Of a DNA stretch of 64,000 bases, positions 23,735-32,409 are shown piece by piece. Each line of letters opens with the position of its first letter. Position 1 is the stretch's first letter. The position numbers and the translations under genes are program-made. Below the pieces are notes generated by a model that saw only the letters and a program-made list of their open reading frames with translations, was not told where the DNA came from and ran no database searches. Source of the stretch: Pelosinus fermentans DSM 17108 (GTDB lineage Bacteria; Bacillota; Negativicutes; DSM-13327); NCBI RefSeq assembly GCF_000271485.2, contig NZ_AKVN02000001.1, positions 252,001 to 316,000 on the forward strand. The letters are read 5' to 3'.

Positions 23735-25636
23735 ATGGAAGTTGAAAGCAGACAAATGGCAAAAGCAGAAATTACTGAGCACGCTGATATGGAACATGGG
23801 GCAGGAGGCCATGTTCGAGATTATGTGGTCATTGCATCCACATCGATTTTGTTATTGAGCAGTTGGTTTCAGTGGCTGCCACAAATTTTTGGCATTGATA
23901 CAACGCTGATTGCAGCTATCATCGGTGGAGTACCCATTGTGAAAGAAGCAATTACAGCCATTTATAAAAGGGGAGATACCAGGGTTGGTCTCTTAGTAAG
24001 TATTGCAATTATTGCTTCCATTGCCATTGGTGAATATTTAGCTGCTGCTGAAGTGGCTCTTATTATGACCATCGGAGAGATGTTAGAACACATTACCTTG
24101 GAAAAATCAAATACTGCATTAAAAAAACTTGCGGAACTATCACCATTGCAAGCTCGTATTATAGAGAATGGAATAGAACGAGAAATTGCAGCCGAATTAG
24201 TACGGACTGGGGATAAGCTGTTGATAAAACCTGGAGAAAAAATCCCGGTTGATGGTATGGTAGTCAATGGCCAGGCTACAGTCGATCAGGCTACGATAAC
24301 GGGTGAATCAATACCCGTTGAATGCCGTAATGGTGCGAGTGTCTTTGGCGGGACGATTGTAACTATGGGGAGTATTGAAATTGTAGCGACGAAGGTTGGG
24401 CAAGATACGGCTTTAGGTCATATTATTCGAATGGTAAAAGAGGCTCAGGCCAATAAGGCGCCGAGCGCGCGAATCATCGATCGCTGGGCAAATTGGTTTG
24501 TTCCATTAAGCTTGGCGATTGCACTATTAGTTTACCTGGTAACGGGAGATATTGTACGAGGCGTTACAATTTTAATTGTATTTTGTCCGTGTGCAATGTT
24601 ATTGAGTACACCTACCGCTGTGGCCGCAGCCATTGGGGCGGCAGCTCGTCGGGGTATTTTAATTAAGGGCGGGGAAATATTAGAAAAAGTGGGAGCACTC
24701 GATACGATTTTATTTGACAAAACAGGTACAATCACACTTGGGAAGCCTTCATTAAAAGAGATTCGCGGCTATAATGGCTGGCAAAGAAATGAACTGCTGG
24801 CCATTGCAGCAGGAATCGAAAAGCGCTCCGAGCATCATTTGGCAAAAGCAATTATTGAGGAGGCCCAAAAAGAAAACATATCTTTTGTTGAGCCATCTTA
24901 TTGGGAGCCTGTCATTGGTCAAGGTATAGTTGCAGAAAAAGATAGTGATCATTTCTTATTGGGAAATCAATCCTTGATGGAATCCAAAGATATAGAGCTT
25001 ACACCAGAACAGCAGGCATATTGTTCTGAAAACCAAAAATCAGGAGCCACCGTCGTTTTTATAGCCGTCAATGGCATGATAAGCGGAATATTGACAATAC
25101 AAGATCCCATTAGGACGGGCTCGAAAGAGGCAATAAATGCCTTAAAACGTGAAAAAATTACAAAAATAGTGATGCTGACGGGGGATGCCTCAAGGGTTGG
25201 AGAGGCTGTCGGGAAACAAGTGAATGTTCCTATCGTTCATGGTGATCTACTGCCTACAGATAAAGTCAGCTATGTGGAAACCTATCAGCGTTTAGGCTGT
25301 AATGTAGCAATGATTGGGGATGGAATCAACGATGCTCCAGCGCTGGCCAAGGCAAACATTGGGATTGCCATGGGATACTCTGGAACGGATATTGCTATTG
25401 AGGCTGCAGATATTGTACTACTGTCCGATGACCTGAAAAAGGTGCCTGAGACAATACAGAAAAGCCGCAAGGCGATTCGTACCATTTGGCAGAATATTGT
25501 AGTAGCAAATGTGATTAACTTTGCCGCCATTATTTTGGCTGCTCTTGGTCTGTTAGGACCGGTTGCCGCTGCCATTGTGCATAATGTTGGTTCAATTTTA
25601 GTCGTATTGAACTCTGCGCGTTTATTGCGTAATTGA
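23735..25636 (+). CDS. Short P1B-type heavy-metal ATPase without HMA domain
   Basis: The 633-residue pump has no N-terminal metal-binding domain, only a short His-containing head (EHADMEHGAGGH). It has C284-P-C286, D328 in DKTGT, TGE (in ATITGESIP) and GDGINDAPA. Two features set it apart from the cadA product: the nucleotide-binding HP motif reads SEHHLA (H367-H368, Pro replaced), and the last-but-one helix has IVHNVGSILVV (H616-N617) instead of ADTGSS. The metal is therefore probably not simply Zn/Cd; HN-type pumps include Mn/Zn/Fe-related exporters, but this is uncertain. Cotranscribed with marR. Confidence 0.88.
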   Translation: MEVESRQMAKAEITEHADMEHGAGGHVRDYVVIASTSILLLSSWFQWLPQIFGIDTTLIAAIIGGVPIVKEAITAIYKRGDTRVGLLVSIAIIASIAIGEYLAAAEVALIMTIGEMLEHITLEKSNTALKKLAELSPLQARIIENGIEREIAAELVRTGDKLLIKPGEKIPVDGMVVNGQATVDQATITGESIPVECRNGASVFGGTIVTMGSIEIVATKVGQDTALGHIIRMVKEAQANKAPSARIIDRWANWFVPLSLAIALLVYLVTGDIVRGVTILIVFCPCAMLLSTPTAVAAAIGAAARRGILIKGGEILEKVGALDTILFDKTGTITLGKPSLKEIRGYNGWQRNELLAIAAGIEKRSEHHLAKAIIEEAQKENISFVEPSYWEPVIGQGIVAEKDSDHFLLGNQSLMESKDIELTPEQQAYCSENQKSGATVVFIAVNGMISGILTIQDPIRTGSKEAINALKREKITKIVMLTGDASRVGEAVGKQVNVPIVHGDLLPTDKVSYVETYQRLGCNVAMIGDGINDAPALAKANIGIAMGYSGTDIAIEAADIVLLSDDLKKVPETIQKSRKAIRTIWQNIVVANVINFAAIILAALGLLGPVAAAIVHNVGSILVVLNSARLLRN

Positions 25637-25682
25637 TAATGTAGAGTGAACAAGAGCTGTGGTTGTCCTGCAGCGTATACAA

Positions 25683-25735
25683 CAACTCCTGTAAGGTGAG
25701 ATTTTATCTCAATTTTGCAGGAGTTTTGCATTTTT
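25683..25735 (+). terminator. Terminator of the marR-ATPase operon
   Basis: AACTCCTG/CAGGAGTT arms enclose a second small stem GAGAT/ATCTC and are followed by TTGCATTTTTATGG. Confidence 0.7.
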
Positions 25736-25857
25736 ATGGTAATATAGAAAATATAAGTTTTGAGGGTAAAAGCACGGTGCAAAATGTTTTTTGCATTTAT
25801 GTTCATGAGAACGCAAAGTATTTTTATACCCAGATCGAAATAGTGGGAGGGCTGATA

Positions 25858-26529
25858 ATGAAAAATCTAGGAGGACCCCAGGGAAAACAATTATTTAGCC
25901 AATTGCCTGTACCGATTGTAACCAAATATTTAAGCCACTGTCTTACTAAAAAATATAAAAAGAAAGCAGAGATTTTTGGACCAGAGGAGCATTCTGAGTA
26001 TATTTATCTTGTGGTTAGCGGCAGAATTCGTGTGTATTTGCGGTACCCGAACGGTAAAGAGTTCACTCTCACGCTGCTGGATGCGGGCGATACTTATAGT
26101 GGTCATACCCGTGCTTTTGGCCAGGCGATTGCCGATAGCGAAATTTTATTTATTCCTGTAGAGACGTTTCGAAATTTGCTCATGGAAGTTCCTTCCTTTG
26201 CGATGAGTGTAATCGGAGTGCTGGGAGATTCCTTAAAAAATTCAATTAACACCATTGAAAGTCTTGTTTTTAAAGAAGTAAATAAGCGGCTCTACCAGTT
26301 CATTTATAGCCTGGCTTTGTCTAGTGACAGACAAGAATTACATTCTTTCCAGGTTAATATCGGGTTAACCCATCAGCAGATTGCTACGATTGTAGGAAGC
26401 ACGCGGCAGACAGTGAATACATTCTTTAATAATCTGCAGAAAGAAGGAGTACTCATTCTTGGAAAGGATAAGATCATCATTCAGAAATTTGATATCATTA
26501 TGGAGCGAGCCAAGGATGATGATGAATAG
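25858..26529 (+). CDS. cooA: CooA, heme-based CO-sensing Crp/Fnr-family activator
   Basis: A 223-residue CRP-type protein. Its effector domain closely follows CooA of Carboxydothermus: KEFTLTLLDAGDTYSGHTRA, where H83 corresponds to the distal-switching heme ligand His82/His77. The C-terminal HTH is THQQIATIVGSTRQTVNTFF (~165-185). On CO binding CooA activates CO-oxidation genes; cooS starts 162 bp downstream behind a consensus CooA box. The cysteine that ligates ferric heme in known CooA (C80 or C75) is Ser81 here, so the redox-dependent ligand switch is probably absent. Start at 25858 chosen for GTGGGAGGG; the longer frame is non-coding. Confidence 0.88.
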   Translation: MKNLGGPQGKQLFSQLPVPIVTKYLSHCLTKKYKKKAEIFGPEEHSEYIYLVVSGRIRVYLRYPNGKEFTLTLLDAGDTYSGHTRAFGQAIADSEILFIPVETFRNLLMEVPSFAMSVIGVLGDSLKNSINTIESLVFKEVNKRLYQFIYSLALSSDRQELHSFQVNIGLTHQQIATIVGSTRQTVNTFFNNLQKEGVLILGKDKIIIQKFDIIMERAKDDDE

Positions 26530-26552
26530 AAATATAAAAAAACATAAGATTC

Positions 26553-26568
26553 TGTCAGCTAGCCGACA
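26553..26568 (+). promoter_or_regulatory. CooA binding site upstream of cooS
   Basis: TGTCA-GCTAGC-CGACA equals the published CooA consensus TGTCA-N6-CGACA. The centre is about 46 bp upstream of a start inferred from the weak -10 TATAGA at 26595-26600, i.e. a class II activator position. Confidence 0.88.
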
Positions 26569-26691
26569 TTTTTATTTCCGTCTCTCTGCTAGTGTATAGA
26601 TAAGTAGACTAAAGAACCGGGTGGATGTTTTTCTCCAGCTGGTCTAAAGTTGAACTCATTTTAGGATCAATTTTGAGGGGGAGGATTTACA

Positions 26692-28653
26692 ATGCCTAAG
26701 GCTCAGGATCACAATCATACGCAGAGGATCTCTTTGGATCATGACTTTGAAGTTCTTTACGAGAAGGCTTGTGAAGCAGGTATTGAGACAGCATTTTCTC
26801 GGGCAAAACAAACCCCTGTTCCTTGTCCTTTTGGCTCTGCAGGAGTTTGCTGTAGACACTGTTTGGAAGGTCCATGCCGTATTGGATTCAATGGCAAAGG
26901 GCCCCAGGAAGGCATATGTGGAGCGAATGGAGATACGATTGTTGCTCGCAACTTATTAACGATGATGATCGAAGGTGCGGCAGGACACGCAGAGCATGGC
27001 AGAGAGACGGCGTTGGCCTTATTAGAAGCTTCAGAAGGAAACTCCGATTATCAGATTAAAGGTGTAGAAAAGCTATATCAGGTAGCTGCTGGTCTGGGAA
27101 TTGAAACGAACGGCAAAGCAGTGGAGGATATTGGAAAGCAAGTGGCTCTCAAGGCATTAGAAGACTTTCAGAAACAAGCAGGGGCGATGAATTGGCTAAC
27201 GCTTCACGCTCAGCAGCAATCAATCGATAAGTGGGATGAGCTTGGCATAACCCCTGTTAACGTTCATTTAGAGATTTCCAAAGCTGTTACCCGAACATCA
27301 ATGGGATGTGATGCTGATCCGGTAAACCTTCTTTTGGGCTGTTTGACCATGGGATTGGTAGATGGTTTTGGCGGTCTGCATTTGTCTTCGGATTTACAAG
27401 ACATTTTGTTTGGTGTACCTAAATTGGTCAAATCCAATTTTAGACTCGGTGTAATAAAAAAAGAAATGGTTAATATTGCAGTACATGGTCATGTGCCTTT
27501 ATTGTCGGAGAAAATCGTAGAATGGTCTCGGAAATTATCGGAAGAAGCAAAAGCTGCTGGAGCCGCAGGCATTAATGTTGTGGGGATTTGCTGTTCGGGC
27601 AATGAAGTGCTCATGCGTCATGGCATACCTGCAGCTTCCAGTTTTTCATCTCAGGAACTGGTCATTGTAACGGGGATGCTCGAAGCAATGGTCGTAGACG
27701 TGCAGTGCATTATGCCTGGCATTCAAAAAGTAGCGGAATGTTATCACACCGAGATTATTACAACTCTGCCTTATGTTAATATTGCAGGATCTACCCATGT
27801 TGATTTCCACACGGATAAGGCGGATAAAGCGGCTCAGGATATCGTTCGCAAAGCAATTGCCAACTTTCCCAAGAGAGAGCATCAGAAAATTACCAGCTTT
27901 ACAGGGACTGTAGAAGCATATGCAGGCTTTTCCAATGAACAAATCATAGAAGCGCTAAGTGCGTTAAATAAAGAAGATCCCCTTAAGCCCTTGCTTGATG
28001 CAATAGCAAGCGGAGCAATCCGGGGTGTTGCGGCCATCGTTGGCTGTACAAATGTCCGTGAATTTCAAGACTGGGGAAATGTTACTGTTGCCAAAGAGCT
28101 GCTCAAGAATAATGTTCTGGTCGTTGCTACAGGTTGTTCGGCTCATTCTTTAGCAAAACATAACTTGATGAACATGCAAGGCCTGGAATACTGCGGTGAA
28201 TCCTTGCGGGGTGTCTTAAAGGCGATTGGGCAAGCTGTTGGTCTTGAATCTCTGCCGCCGACTCTTCATATGGGAAGCTGTGTTGATAATTCCCGTCCTG
28301 CCGATCTGTTGACGGCTGTGGCAAATCGATTAGGCGTGGAAGTGAAGGATTTGCCTGCTGTTGGATCTTGTCCGGAAACCCATAGCCCGAAAGCATTGGT
28401 CATTGGAACATACTTTTTAGCCAATGGGGTGGATGTTCACGTTGGTGTGAATCCTCAAGTATCTGGTTCCCAGTTTGTCACAGATGTACTATGCAATGGT
28501 GCGAAAGATGACGGTTTGAATTTAGAAAAGCTTTTTGGCGGTAAATTGATCTATGAAAAAGATCCGGTGAAGGCAGCAGCTATTTTGCTAAGACGAATTG
28601 AAGAAAAGCGCCTGGCACTGGGTCTCAGTTCAAAATTGGAGTCAGGAATATGA
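26692..28653 (+). CDS. cooS: Anaerobic Ni-Fe carbon monoxide dehydrogenase catalytic subunit
   Basis: The 653-residue homodimeric enzyme oxidises CO to CO2 and passes electrons to ferredoxin-type carriers. Cluster B/D ligands are C45, C53, C54, C57, C62 and C76. The Ni-Fe C-cluster set is complete: H267, C301 (CCSGNEV), C339 (CIMPG), C452 (GCTNVREF), C482 (GCSAHS) and C530 (GSCVDNSR), with catalytic K567 in SPKA. The numbering runs a constant 4-6 residues ahead of Carboxydothermus CODH-II. GGGGAGG precedes the ATG. No acetyl-CoA synthase, cooF or energy-converting hydrogenase genes lie nearby, so this is a stand-alone CODH. Overlaps cooC by 4 bp. Confidence 0.96.
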   Translation: MPKAQDHNHTQRISLDHDFEVLYEKACEAGIETAFSRAKQTPVPCPFGSAGVCCRHCLEGPCRIGFNGKGPQEGICGANGDTIVARNLLTMMIEGAAGHAEHGRETALALLEASEGNSDYQIKGVEKLYQVAAGLGIETNGKAVEDIGKQVALKALEDFQKQAGAMNWLTLHAQQQSIDKWDELGITPVNVHLEISKAVTRTSMGCDADPVNLLLGCLTMGLVDGFGGLHLSSDLQDILFGVPKLVKSNFRLGVIKKEMVNIAVHGHVPLLSEKIVEWSRKLSEEAKAAGAAGINVVGICCSGNEVLMRHGIPAASSFSSQELVIVTGMLEAMVVDVQCIMPGIQKVAECYHTEIITTLPYVNIAGSTHVDFHTDKADKAAQDIVRKAIANFPKREHQKITSFTGTVEAYAGFSNEQIIEALSALNKEDPLKPLLDAIASGAIRGVAAIVGCTNVREFQDWGNVTVAKELLKNNVLVVATGCSAHSLAKHNLMNMQGLEYCGESLRGVLKAIGQAVGLESLPPTLHMGSCVDNSRPADLLTAVANRLGVEVKDLPAVGSCPETHSPKALVIGTYFLANGVDVHVGVNPQVSGSQFVTDVLCNGAKDDGLNLEKLFGGKLIYEKDPVKAAAILLRRIEEKRLALGLSSKLESGI

Positions 28654-29462
28654 AAGAAAAAGGGATAAAAATTGCCATATCCGGTAAGGGCGGTGTGGGT
28701 AAAACAACGCTGGCATCACTGCTGTGCCATAGTTTATCCCAACGGAAAAACAAGGTGCTTGCCGTTGATGCAGATCCTGATGCCAATCTTGGTATGGCGC
28801 TGGGATTCAGCTCAGGGCTTCTTGCTCAGGCAACAACCATTGCCCAGGATGAGAAGCTGATTGAAGAACGTACTGGAGCAGTTCCGGGAGAATTTGGAGG
28901 CTGGTTTGCACTAAACCCTCTTGTGGAAGATATACCGGAGAAATATGTAGTAAAACAAGGGAATATCAGTCTATTGCAGATGGGGGCTAAATCCACAGGT
29001 GGTGCAGGATGCGCATGTCCCCAAAGTATATTGCTGAAATCTCTCTTAAACCATTTGGTAGTAGAGCGGGATGAAGCAGTTATCGTTGATATGGAAGCAG
29101 GTTTAGAGCATTTAGGGCGGGGTACTGCCGAAGGTGTAGATGCCTTTATTATCGTAGTGGAGCCTGGGCAGCGCAGCTTTGCTACCGCACGTGCTGTTGC
29201 CAAAATGGCCAGAGATTTAAATGTTCAAAATGTATATGTAGTTGTGAGTAAGCTTCACGGAGTCAATCCATCCTCTATTAAAGATGAACTGCAGGATTTA
29301 AACGTAATTGGTTTTCTGCCCTATAAAGTAGAGGCGGTTTACGCCGATCTGCAAGGAAAGACGATCTTTGATTTGTGTCCCGACCTGGTAGAAGAAGCCG
29401 CTGCTATTCTAGATCGAATTGATAAAGAACTGGCAGAGGCTAATGAAAACAGCCAAGTGTAA
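28650..29462 (+). CDS. cooC: CODH nickel-insertion accessory ATPase CooC
   Basis: A 270-residue MinD-family ATPase that loads nickel into the CODH C-cluster. It shows the deviant Walker A GKGGVGKTT with signature K13 and K18, VDADPDANLG, and the metal-binding C121-x-C123 (GCACPQ) at the dimer interface. VDMEAGLEHLGRGT is the conserved switch region. Translation is coupled to cooS (ATGA overlap). A 20-bp perfect hairpin follows. Confidence 0.95.
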   Translation: MKEKGIKIAISGKGGVGKTTLASLLCHSLSQRKNKVLAVDADPDANLGMALGFSSGLLAQATTIAQDEKLIEERTGAVPGEFGGWFALNPLVEDIPEKYVVKQGNISLLQMGAKSTGGAGCACPQSILLKSLLNHLVVERDEAVIVDMEAGLEHLGRGTAEGVDAFIIVVEPGQRSFATARAVAKMARDLNVQNVYVVVSKLHGVNPSSIKDELQDLNVIGFLPYKVEAVYADLQGKTIFDLCPDLVEEAAAILDRIDKELAEANENSQV

Positions 29463-29471
29463 ATAAGTAAA

Positions 29472-29520
29472 TAGGAAGAAGCCAGGAGTATCAATTGACC
29501 ATACTCCTGGCTTCTTCCTA
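29472..29520 (+). terminator. 20-bp perfect inverted repeat after cooSC
   Basis: Arms 29472-29491 and 29501-29520 are perfectly complementary around CAATTGACC. It starts 9 bp after the cooC stop. No T-run follows, so it may mark the 3' end of the mRNA by another route. Confidence 0.6.
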
Positions 29521-29545
29521 TCTACAGTATAGAATTTATGAAATA

Positions 29546-29663
29546 ACCCCTTTGTGTCCTTCGCGTCTTCGCGGTTAAAAATCGTTTTATTTTACCCTAT
29601 CTCTCTTTTCTCTGTGTTCTCTGCGCCTCTGTGGTTCGGTTCTGTTTATATGTTTTAAAAGAT
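29546..29663 (+). repeat. Interspersed mosaic repeat, copy 5 (two right arms in tandem)
   Basis: First a CTTTGTGTCCTTCGCG plus TCTTCGCGGTT arm, then after a TTTTATTTTACC spacer a second right arm of the CACAGAG type (CTCTGTGTTCTCTGCG then CCTCTGTGGTTC) and a degenerate tail. No left arm. The structure looks like two copies fused. Confidence 0.8.
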
Positions 29664-29724
29664 AACTATTCTATGTTATTATGGATGAAGAAGAATTATT
29701 ATATGAAAAATGGAGGATTATGAA

Positions 29725-30678
29725 GTGAAAAAAATCATTGTATTCCTACTCATATGTGCTATGACGGTTGTTCTCGGAGCTTGCGCTAACAGTAAAAAAG
29801 AAGGCGCTGATTCGAAGTCGGGACAACTGCAGAATATTACCATTGGACTTATGCCTGACGTGGATTCCATTCCCTTCATCATTGCCCAGGAAAAAGGGTA
29901 TTTTAAAGAAGAAGGCGTAACGGTAATACTCAAACCATTTCGAAGCGCTGTAGACCGGGATAGTGCCCTGCAAAGCGGCAATTTGGATGGAGCGATTTCG
30001 GATATGCTGGCAGAAGCCTTTGCTAAGGAAGGTGGATTTGATACCGTGATTACCTCTTTGACAAGCGGCAGTTATAAGCTGGTCATTAACAAAGATGAAA
30101 AGATTACATCCATTAAAGAGCTGAAAGGCAAGGATGTTGCTATATCAAAAAATACAATTATTGAATATGTAACAGACAAGATTATGGCAGAAGGGGGACT
30201 CACTCCAGAGGACATTCATAAAGTTGTGATTCCTCAAATTCCCACAAGGCTGGAAATGCTGCAAAGCGGCAAGGTGGCTGCTGCCACTCTGCCCGAGCCC
30301 ATGGCAAGTATTGCTGTGCGCAATGGCGGCAAGTTGCTTAATAGTTCAGATCAACTGGGTATCAATCCTGGAGTTCTGATTTTTACTACTAAGGCAGTGA
30401 ATGAAAAAGATAAGGAACTTCAAGGGATGTATCGAGCCTACAATAAAGCCATAGAGTATCTATCAAAGGAGCCTATGGACAATTACATTGACCTGTTAAT
30501 TGAAAAAGGCGGTTTTCCTGAAAGTGTGAAAGGTGCTCTGGTCCTGCCTCAATATAAGAAAGCCATGGCACCAGGGGCAGCCGATGTTGAAGATTGTGTG
30601 ACATGGCTTAAAGCCAGACAACTGATTCAAAAGGTCTATCCCTACAAAGAATTGGTTGATGATCGGTTTGTAAGGTAA
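29725..30678 (+). CDS. ABC transporter substrate-binding lipoprotein (NMT1/SsuA type)
   Basis: The 317-residue exported lipoprotein has signal peptide and lipobox VLGAC (Cys about residue 20), followed by the periplasmic-binding core starting ITIGLMPDVDSIPFIIAQEK, then YFKEEG and AVDRDSALQSGNLDGAISD. This is the pattern of SsuA/ThiY/NrtA-like proteins for sulfonates, thiamine precursors, nitrate or bicarbonate; the ligand is not evident. A GTG start at 29725 is chosen because GGAGG lies 9 bp before it; the ATG at 29710 overlaps that site. First of a three-gene operon placed just after cooSC, which leaves open a link to CO metabolism. Confidence 0.87.
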   Translation: MKKIIVFLLICAMTVVLGACANSKKEGADSKSGQLQNITIGLMPDVDSIPFIIAQEKGYFKEEGVTVILKPFRSAVDRDSALQSGNLDGAISDMLAEAFAKEGGFDTVITSLTSGSYKLVINKDEKITSIKELKGKDVAISKNTIIEYVTDKIMAEGGLTPEDIHKVVIPQIPTRLEMLQSGKVAAATLPEPMASIAVRNGGKLLNSSDQLGINPGVLIFTTKAVNEKDKELQGMYRAYNKAIEYLSKEPMDNYIDLLIEKGGFPESVKGALVLPQYKKAMAPGAADVEDCVTWLKARQLIQKVYPYKELVDDRFVR

Positions 30679-31430
30679 TGATTCAAATTAAGAACTTAAA
30701 CGTTACCTATGAAGCCATGGGAGAGGGATACGCTGCTCTTGAAAATATTAATCTGGAGATTGGAGCAGGAGAGACCTGCGCTATTATTGGACCATCCGGC
30801 TGCGGCAAGTCCACGCTTTTAAAAGTATTGGCAGGAATTATCAAAAAATATGAAGGCGTAGTAGAAATAAATGGACAGCCTATTACGCCGATGAAGCAGA
30901 AAATTGGCTTTATTCCCCAAAACTATGGACTGCTGCCTTGGAAGAATGTATATGAAAATATCCGTTTGAGTGCCAAAATTAAAAATAAAAAAGATAGCGA
31001 TCATTCTAAAGAATTAGATTTTTTTATTCAGCAGTTAGGACTGGCAGGCTTGGAAGGCAGGTATCCTGGAGAATTAAGTGGAGGGCAGCAGCAGCGGGTT
31101 GCTTTGGCTCGCTCCTTTTTGCTAAAGCCGGATTTGCTATTAATGGATGAGCCCTTTTCTGCTTTAGATGCGATGACGCGAGAAGAAATACAAAATGTTT
31201 TCCTGGATGTTTGGCGCAAATATTCCGTTTCCACCATTCTTGTCACTCACTATGTAGAAGAAGCCTTGTATTTAGGACAAAAGATTGTAATTTTATCTGG
31301 TATTCCCGGTACGATCAGTAAAATAATTGATAATCCTCTCTTCGGCATAGACGATATTCGAAACCATCAGGATTTTTTCCAACTCAGCCTTGCACTGCGA
31401 AAAATGATAAAAGAGGATTGGTCAAAATGA
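30678..31430 (+). CDS. ABC transporter ATP-binding protein (SsuB/TauB type)
   Basis: A 250-residue ATPase with Walker A GPSGCGKST (~37-45), Q-loop in IPQNYGLLPW, signature LSGGQQQRVALARS, Walker B LLLMDEPFSALD and switch His in LVTHYVEEA. It energises uptake with the permease encoded next. Its start codon overlaps the stop of the binding-protein gene by one base (TAATG), indicating translational coupling. Confidence 0.93.
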   Translation: MIQIKNLNVTYEAMGEGYAALENINLEIGAGETCAIIGPSGCGKSTLLKVLAGIIKKYEGVVEINGQPITPMKQKIGFIPQNYGLLPWKNVYENIRLSAKIKNKKDSDHSKELDFFIQQLGLAGLEGRYPGELSGGQQQRVALARSFLLKPDLLLMDEPFSALDAMTREEIQNVFLDVWRKYSVSTILVTHYVEEALYLGQKIVILSGIPGTISKIIDNPLFGIDDIRNHQDFFQLSLALRKMIKEDWSK

Positions 31431-32173
31431 TAGAACAGCGAAGGGGAGTTTGGTATCTTTATGGCATACTGATTTTTTTCACGTTATGGTATATGGCTGC
31501 CAGCTTAGTAAATCTGCCAATTATCCCAACGCCTTGGATTGTGATGAAGAATTTGCTGGGGATTTTTGTTCCCAAAATTCTGATTCACGGTTCCTATAGT
31601 TTATGGCGTATTGTGGCGGGCGTTATTTTAGCTGTGATTGTCGGGGTTCCTGCAGGTCTATGCATGGGGTATTTTCCAAAATGGGACAGAGCCTTATCAC
31701 CCATTGTCTATTTAACCTATCCCATACCTAAAATTGCCTTATTACCGATTATGATGCTGTTGTTGGGATTAGGAGAAGTATCAAAAATCCTTATGATTTT
31801 TTTAATCATTATTTTTCAGGTCATTATAGCCGTACGGGATGGAGTCAAAAGTATACCCAAGGAAACTTATTATCCTCTATATTCATTAGGGGCTACATTT
31901 GCTAATATTTTCCGGGAAATTCTTATACCTGCTTCCATGCCTAAATTTTTGACATCCATACGAGTGGCTATGGCAACGGCAATTTCCGTGCTATTTTTTA
32001 CAGAAACATTTGGCACTGAGTATGGGATGGGATATTTCATCATGGATGCCTGGATGCGGGTAAATTATTTGGAAATGTATTCAGGTATCGTGGTGCTAAG
32101 CTGCATGGGGCTGGTTTTATTCGGTGTGATTGATTATTTGGATCGAAAAATATGCCACTGGCAGTATAAATAA
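31427..32173 (+). CDS. ABC transporter permease (SsuC/TauC type)
   Basis: The 248-residue inner-membrane permease has about six membrane segments and the EAA-type coupling loop YSLGATFANIFREILIPASM (~145-165). It forms the channel for the NMT1-type substrate. The start at 31427 overlaps the ATPase stop (ATGA) and lies 10 bp after GAGG; a TTG at 31418 is an alternative. Confidence 0.9.
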   Translation: MIEQRRGVWYLYGILIFFTLWYMAASLVNLPIIPTPWIVMKNLLGIFVPKILIHGSYSLWRIVAGVILAVIVGVPAGLCMGYFPKWDRALSPIVYLTYPIPKIALLPIMMLLLGLGEVSKILMIFLIIIFQVIIAVRDGVKSIPKETYYPLYSLGATFANIFREILIPASMPKFLTSIRVAMATAISVLFFTETFGTEYGMGYFIMDAWMRVNYLEMYSGIVVLSCMGLVLFGVIDYLDRKICHWQYK

Positions 32174-32195
32174 AGCAGAATGTAGCGTACATTGT

Positions 32196-32243
32196 AAAGT
32201 CCCAGCAATATTTTCTTGTAGAAGAGAATATCGCTGGGACTTT
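32196..32243 (+). terminator. Terminator of the ABC operon
   Basis: AAAGTCCCAGC/GCTGGGACTTT outer stem with an inner ATATTTTCT/AGAGAATAT stem, 22 bp after the permease stop, then ATTGTGG. Confidence 0.75.
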
Positions 32244-32286
32244 ATTGTGGTGTATTCTGGAAAATAACCATATATAGCCGTAGCCA

Positions 32287-32359
32287 GGCAAAGGATAAGC
32301 ATAACTATAAGCGTAGGTTAAGTACAAGGTTGGAGCGTTAGTTATGCTTATCCTTTGCC
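32287..32359. repeat. 20-bp perfect inverted repeat with 33-nt loop
   Basis: GGCAAAGGATAAGCATAACT (32287-32306) and its exact complement at 32340-32359. It lies between the ABC operon terminator and a Shine-Dalgarno-like GGAGG. It is unrelated to the interspersed repeat family. Confidence 0.75.
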
Positions 32360-32371
32360 GTTCTAAATAAG

Positions 32372-32409
32372 GAGGCAAGTATGCAGCTACTGCTGTCAGA
32401 GCCTTTTTT
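32372..32409 (+). terminator. Terminator-like hairpin with eight T residues
   Basis: AGGC/GCCT outer and CAGC/GCTG inner pairs followed by TTTTTTTT. The same bases hold GGAGG plus ATG CAG CTA CTG CTG TCA GAG CCT TTT TTT TGA, a 10-codon minicistron. It overlaps the 3' end of the convergent response-regulator gene. Confidence 0.5.
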
